From Lachnospiraceae bacterium (GTDB lineage Bacteria; Bacillota; Clostridia; Lachnospirales; Lachnospiraceae): a DNA stretch of 8,105 nt. Within the stretch, counting starts at the first letter, position 1. Each line of letters starts with the position of its first letter. The notes under the pieces are model-generated. The model did no database searches. It was not told the origin of the DNA and saw nothing but the letters and a program-made list of their open reading frames with translations. This document shows, piece after piece, positions 6,049-8,105 of the stretch. A program made the translations under genes and the position numbers. The stretch lies in the NCBI GenBank assembly GCA_900754855.1, contig CAAEEI010000026.1, forward strand, positions 1 through 8,105. The letters run 5' to 3'.

Positions 6049-7206
6049 CTATTTCATTTCTTTTGCCAAAGCGGCAATTTCTTTTTTATTTTCTTCTGTC
6101 ATGGCAGATTTAATGGTAATCACCGGTTCCGCAATGGTAATGTTTTTACATTTGGCCAGAGATTCTTTCATAATCTTCGCTGCCGTCGGACCCCATGATC
6201 CATTTTCCATGAGACCGATTTTACGATTCTGGTATCCACGTTCTACAATATCTGCCAGGAACTCACGCATAAATGGGAAAATCTCCGCATTGTATGTAGT
6301 GGTTGCCAGCACCATCTTCCCATAACGGAATGCATCTTCTACCGCTTCGGCCATATCGCAGCGTGCAAGGTCGTTCACTACAACTTTTGGACATCCTTCT
6401 TCTCTCAGCTTCTGTGCCAGAAGTTCTACGGCCTTTTTCGTATTGCCGTATACGGAAGTATACGCAATCACCGTTCCCTCTGTTTCCACACCGTAAGAAG
6501 ACCAGGTGTTATATAAATCAAGATAATAGCCCAGATTTTCCGTCAACACAGGACCATGCAGCGGACAGATAATTTGAATGTCTAAAGCAGAAGCTTTCTT
6601 TAACAGATTCTGCACCATCATTCCATATTTTCCTACAATACCAACATAATATCTTCTGGCTTCGCAGGCCCACTCTTCTTCCACGTCAAGCGCGCCAAAT
6701 TTACCAAAGCCATCGGCAGAAAACAGTACTTTATCGGCAGAGTCATAGGTCACCATCACTTCCGGCCAGTGAACCATCGGTGCAAAAACAAACGTAAAGG
6801 TATGTTTTCCTGTGTTTAACGTTTCTCCATCTTTCACTACCACCTGTTTATGAGGAAAATCTGTTCCAAAGAACTGTTTCATCATCTGAAAAGTCTTTAC
6901 ATTGGCAACGATCTTGGTCTTTGGATACACGCAGGCAAAGTTCAGGATATTGGCGGAATGATCCGGCTCCATATGCTGTACAACCAGGTAATCCGGCGTG
7001 CGGTCGCCCAGAACTTCTTTCAGATTTTCCAGCCACTGCTCTTTAAATTTAGCATCTACGGTATCAAAAACGGTAATCTTCTCATCCATAACTACGTAGG
7101 AATTATAAGCCATGCCGTTCGGAACTTCATATTGCCCTTCAAAAAGATCGATCTCATGGTCATTTACGCCCACATAATAAATGTCGTTGGTAATTTTATT
7201 CAACAT
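6049..7206 (-). CDS. fprA: FprA family flavodiiron protein (A-type flavoprotein)
   Basis: This cytosolic enzyme reduces O2 to water and/or NO to N2O, protecting anaerobes from oxygen or nitrosative stress. It is 385 residues, usual for a core two-domain flavodiiron protein. The metallo-beta-lactamase domain (about 1-240) keeps every di-iron ligand expected: HMEPDH (His78, Glu80, Asp82, His83), His146 in MVHWPE, Asp165 in SADGFG, and His217 in CPLHGP. The flavodoxin domain (about 243-385) has the FMN phosphate loop TSVYGNT (250-256) and MENGSWGPTA further on. There is no fused rubredoxin, so a separate electron donor is needed, and none is visible here. I chose the ATG at 7206 because AGAGG-TGG (7211-7218) lies just upstream. 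The in-frame start at 7251 would add 15 residues before MLNKITNDIYYVG and has no clear ribosome site. The gene has its own promoter and shares a terminator with the convergent exonuclease gene. Confidence 0.96.
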   Translation of the reverse strand: MLNKITNDIYYVGVNDHEIDLFEGQYEVPNGMAYNSYVVMDEKITVFDTVDAKFKEQWLENLKEVLGDRTPDYLVVQHMEPDHSANILNFACVYPKTKIVANVKTFQMMKQFFGTDFPHKQVVVKDGETLNTGKHTFTFVFAPMVHWPEVMVTYDSADKVLFSADGFGKFGALDVEEEWACEARRYYVGIVGKYGMMVQNLLKKASALDIQIICPLHGPVLTENLGYYLDLYNTWSSYGVETEGTVIAYTSVYGNTKKAVELLAQKLREEGCPKVVVNDLARCDMAEAVEDAFRYGKMVLATTTYNAEIFPFMREFLADIVERGYQNRKIGLMENGSWGPTAAKIMKESLAKCKNITIAEPVITIKSAMTEENKKEIAALAKEMK

Positions 7207-7210
7207 TTTT

Positions 7211-7218
7211 CCACCTCT
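7211..7218 (-). promoter_or_regulatory. Ribosome binding site that fixes the fprA start
   Basis: The minus strand reads AGAGGTGG, ending 4 bases before the ATG at 7206, with AGAGG spaced 7 bases from it. It would lie inside the coding frame if the upstream start at 7251 were used, so it supports the shorter protein. Confidence 0.8.
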
Positions 7219-7235
7219 CGTTAAAAGTTTTCGCA

Positions 7236-7250
7236 TGATTATCTGTATCA
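7236..7250 (-). promoter_or_regulatory. Possible Fur/PerR-type 7-1-7 operator in the fprA leader
   Basis: The plus strand reads TGATTAT-C-TGTATCA, an imperfect palindrome with 11 of 14 matches to the Bacillus Fur box TGATAAT-N-ATTATCA. It fits the PerR box less well. It lies about 17-31 bases after the predicted transcription start. PerR control of flavodiiron genes is known in Clostridium acetobutylicum, which makes a Fur-family site reasonable. The region is AT-rich, so chance similarity is possible. Confidence 0.3.
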
Positions 7251-7273
7251 TTGATTATTTTATGAACGTTTTC

Positions 7274-7302
7274 ATTATAGTGGATTTTTCTTTATATTAC
7301 AA
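7274..7302 (-). promoter_or_regulatory. Predicted sigma-A promoter of fprA
   Basis: The minus strand has TTGTAA (7297-7302), a 17-base spacer and a perfect TATAAT (7274-7279). The expected start near 7267 leaves a leader of about 60 bases. A short inverted repeat, ATGAA-CGTT-TTCAT (7262-7275), touches the -10 and the start site and could be an operator, but it is only 5 base pairs. Confidence 0.75.
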
Positions 7303-7340
7303 GGTAATTTCAAAAGAAACTCCTGAAAAGGAATCGGTTT
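7301..7340 (-). terminator. Weak terminator-like structure after the ABC exporter gene
   Basis: On the minus strand, directly after the exporter stop, TCCT-TTTC-AGGA (7321-7332) forms a 4-base-pair hairpin. Outer AAAC/GTTT arms (7337-7340 and 7317-7320) can extend it around a 4-base bulge. A U-rich run, CTTTTG, follows. The stem is weak, so some read-through into fprA is possible. Confidence 0.3.
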
Positions 7341-8105
7341 TATCCCTGCACAAACTGACTGTAATACAGTTCCGCATAAAAACCATTTTTCTTTAGCAAG
7401 GTCTCATGATTTCCCTGTTCAATGATTTTCCCGTCCTTCATCACCAGAATCACATCTGCATTTTGAATGGTCGAAAGCCGGTGAGCGACAATAAAACTGG
7501 TCCGGCCTTCCATCATTTTGGCAAAGGCATTCTGAATTTTCACTTCGGTGCGGGTATCAATCGAAGAGGTTGCCTCATCCAGAATCAACATGGACGGAAC
7601 ATGGAGCATGATTCTGGTAATGCAAAGAAGCTGCTTTTGACCCTGACTCATCCCTGCCCCGTCTTCCGTGATCCAGGTATCCAGACCACGAGGCATTCTT
7701 CGAATAAATCCGTACGAATGTGCCTCTTTTGCCGCAGCAATGATCTCCTCATCCGTAAACCGTTCATCGCCCAGCGTGATATTTTCCCGGATGGTACCGG
7801 TTTTCAGCCAGGTATCCTGTAAAACCATGCCATAGGAACTGCGCAGACTTTCTCTGGTCACTTCCCGAATATCATGGTCGTCCACCCGGATGCATCCCCG
7901 ATCCACATCATAAAAACGCATCAATAAATTAATAATCGTAGTCTTTCCACAGCCTGTCGGTCCGACAATGGCTATTCTCTGGCCCTGTCTGACCCGAAGG
8001 TTAAAATCCTCAATCAGTTTTTTCTCCGGACTATAGGAAAAATCCACATGGGATAATTCGACATTTCCATGTACATTGCTGAGGGTAAGCGCATCTCCCC
8101 CGTCC
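7340..8105 (-). CDS. ABC exporter ATP-binding domain (5' end cut by window edge)
   Basis: The frame is open from the right edge to a TAA at 7340, giving 254 complete codons. This is the C-terminal nucleotide-binding domain of what is very likely a fused membrane-ATPase exporter (MsbA/MdlB type), because the sequence before it, VHGNVELSHVDFSYS, is the normal start of such a domain. In-window residues: Walker A GPTGCGKTT (48-56), Q-loop Gln96 in MVLQD, signature MSQGQ (152-156), Walker B LILDEATSS with Asp176 and catalytic Glu177, D-loop SSID, and switch His208 in VAHRLSTI. All ATPase residues are present, so this half is catalytically competent. The GTG at 8047 is an internal valine codon, not the start. 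The transmembrane part lies outside the window, and the substrate cannot be told. Many Clostridia have such exporters as heterodimer pairs; whether this one is paired is not visible. Confidence 0.93.
   Translation of the reverse strand, partial: DGGDALTLSNVHGNVELSHVDFSYSPEKKLIEDFNLRVRQGQRIAIVGPTGCGKTTIINLLMRFYDVDRGCIRVDDHDIREVTRESLRSSYGMVLQDTWLKTGTIRENITLGDERFTDEEIIAAAKEAHSYGFIRRMPRGLDTWITEDGAGMSQGQKQLLCITRIMLHVPSMLILDEATSSIDTRTEVKIQNAFAKMMEGRTSFIVAHRLSTIQNADVILVMKDGKIIEQGNHETLLKKNGFYAELYYSQFVQG

Noticed and set aside
7207..7251. 15-residue extension of FprA from an upstream ATG
   Set aside because: The ribosome site AGAGGTGG would lie within it, and the conserved protein begins at MLNKITNDIYYVG.
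7406..7822. 138-codon plus-strand open frame opposite the ABC ATPase
   Set aside because: The opposite strand encodes a complete set of ABC ATPase motifs, so this frame is incidental.
8045..8047. GTG as the start of a stand-alone ABC ATPase
   Set aside because: The frame continues upstream to the window edge with typical exporter sequence, and no ribosome site precedes the GTG.

Overview
The window looks like core chromosome from a low-to-mid GC Firmicute of the class Clostridia, most likely Lachnospiraceae. I infer this from the gene set and order (ruvA-ruvB-zapA-DUF3656 U32 protein), the strong GG-rich Shine-Dalgarno sites, the sigma-A-type promoters, and the anaerobe-type flavodiiron protein. 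It holds seven protein genes. Two run off the window edges. I see no tRNA, rRNA, CRISPR, insertion sequence or phage gene, and no gene-free stretch longer than about 210 bases.

Layout. Bases 1-4566, minus strand: a compact four-gene operon read from right to left as ruvA, ruvB, zapA and a long U32-family protein cut by the left edge. Gaps are 9 and 14 bases, and the last two genes overlap by 17. Bases 4567-4773: a divergent control region with one promoter facing each way, each carrying a near-match to the Firmicutes LexA (SOS) box. Bases 4774-5982, plus strand: a YprB/MrfB-like DEDDh exonuclease. Bases 5983-6048: a hairpin between convergent genes that looks like a two-way terminator. Bases 6049-7206, minus strand: fprA, a flavodiiron protein with its own promoter. 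Bases 7340-8105, minus strand: the ATPase end of an ABC exporter cut by the right edge.

How they fit together. RuvA and RuvB form the Holliday-junction branch-migration motor. The divergent YprB-like exonuclease belongs to the family of Bacillus MrfB, which acts in repair of mitomycin damage. The central region is therefore a back-to-back DNA-repair locus, possibly under shared SOS control. ZapA (Z-ring assembly) and the U32 protein (related to the RNA hydroxylase RlhA) travel in the ruv operon. FprA detoxifies O2 or NO and appears to be an independent unit.

Two starts should be moved from the longest open frame: ruvA to a TTG at 4566 and fprA to the ATG at 7206. The most interesting points are the paired SOS-like boxes, the exonuclease's unrecognised C-terminal half, and a perfect hairpin at the zapA/U32 junction. 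The rest is conserved housekeeping DNA, and I found no clearly new multi-gene system.
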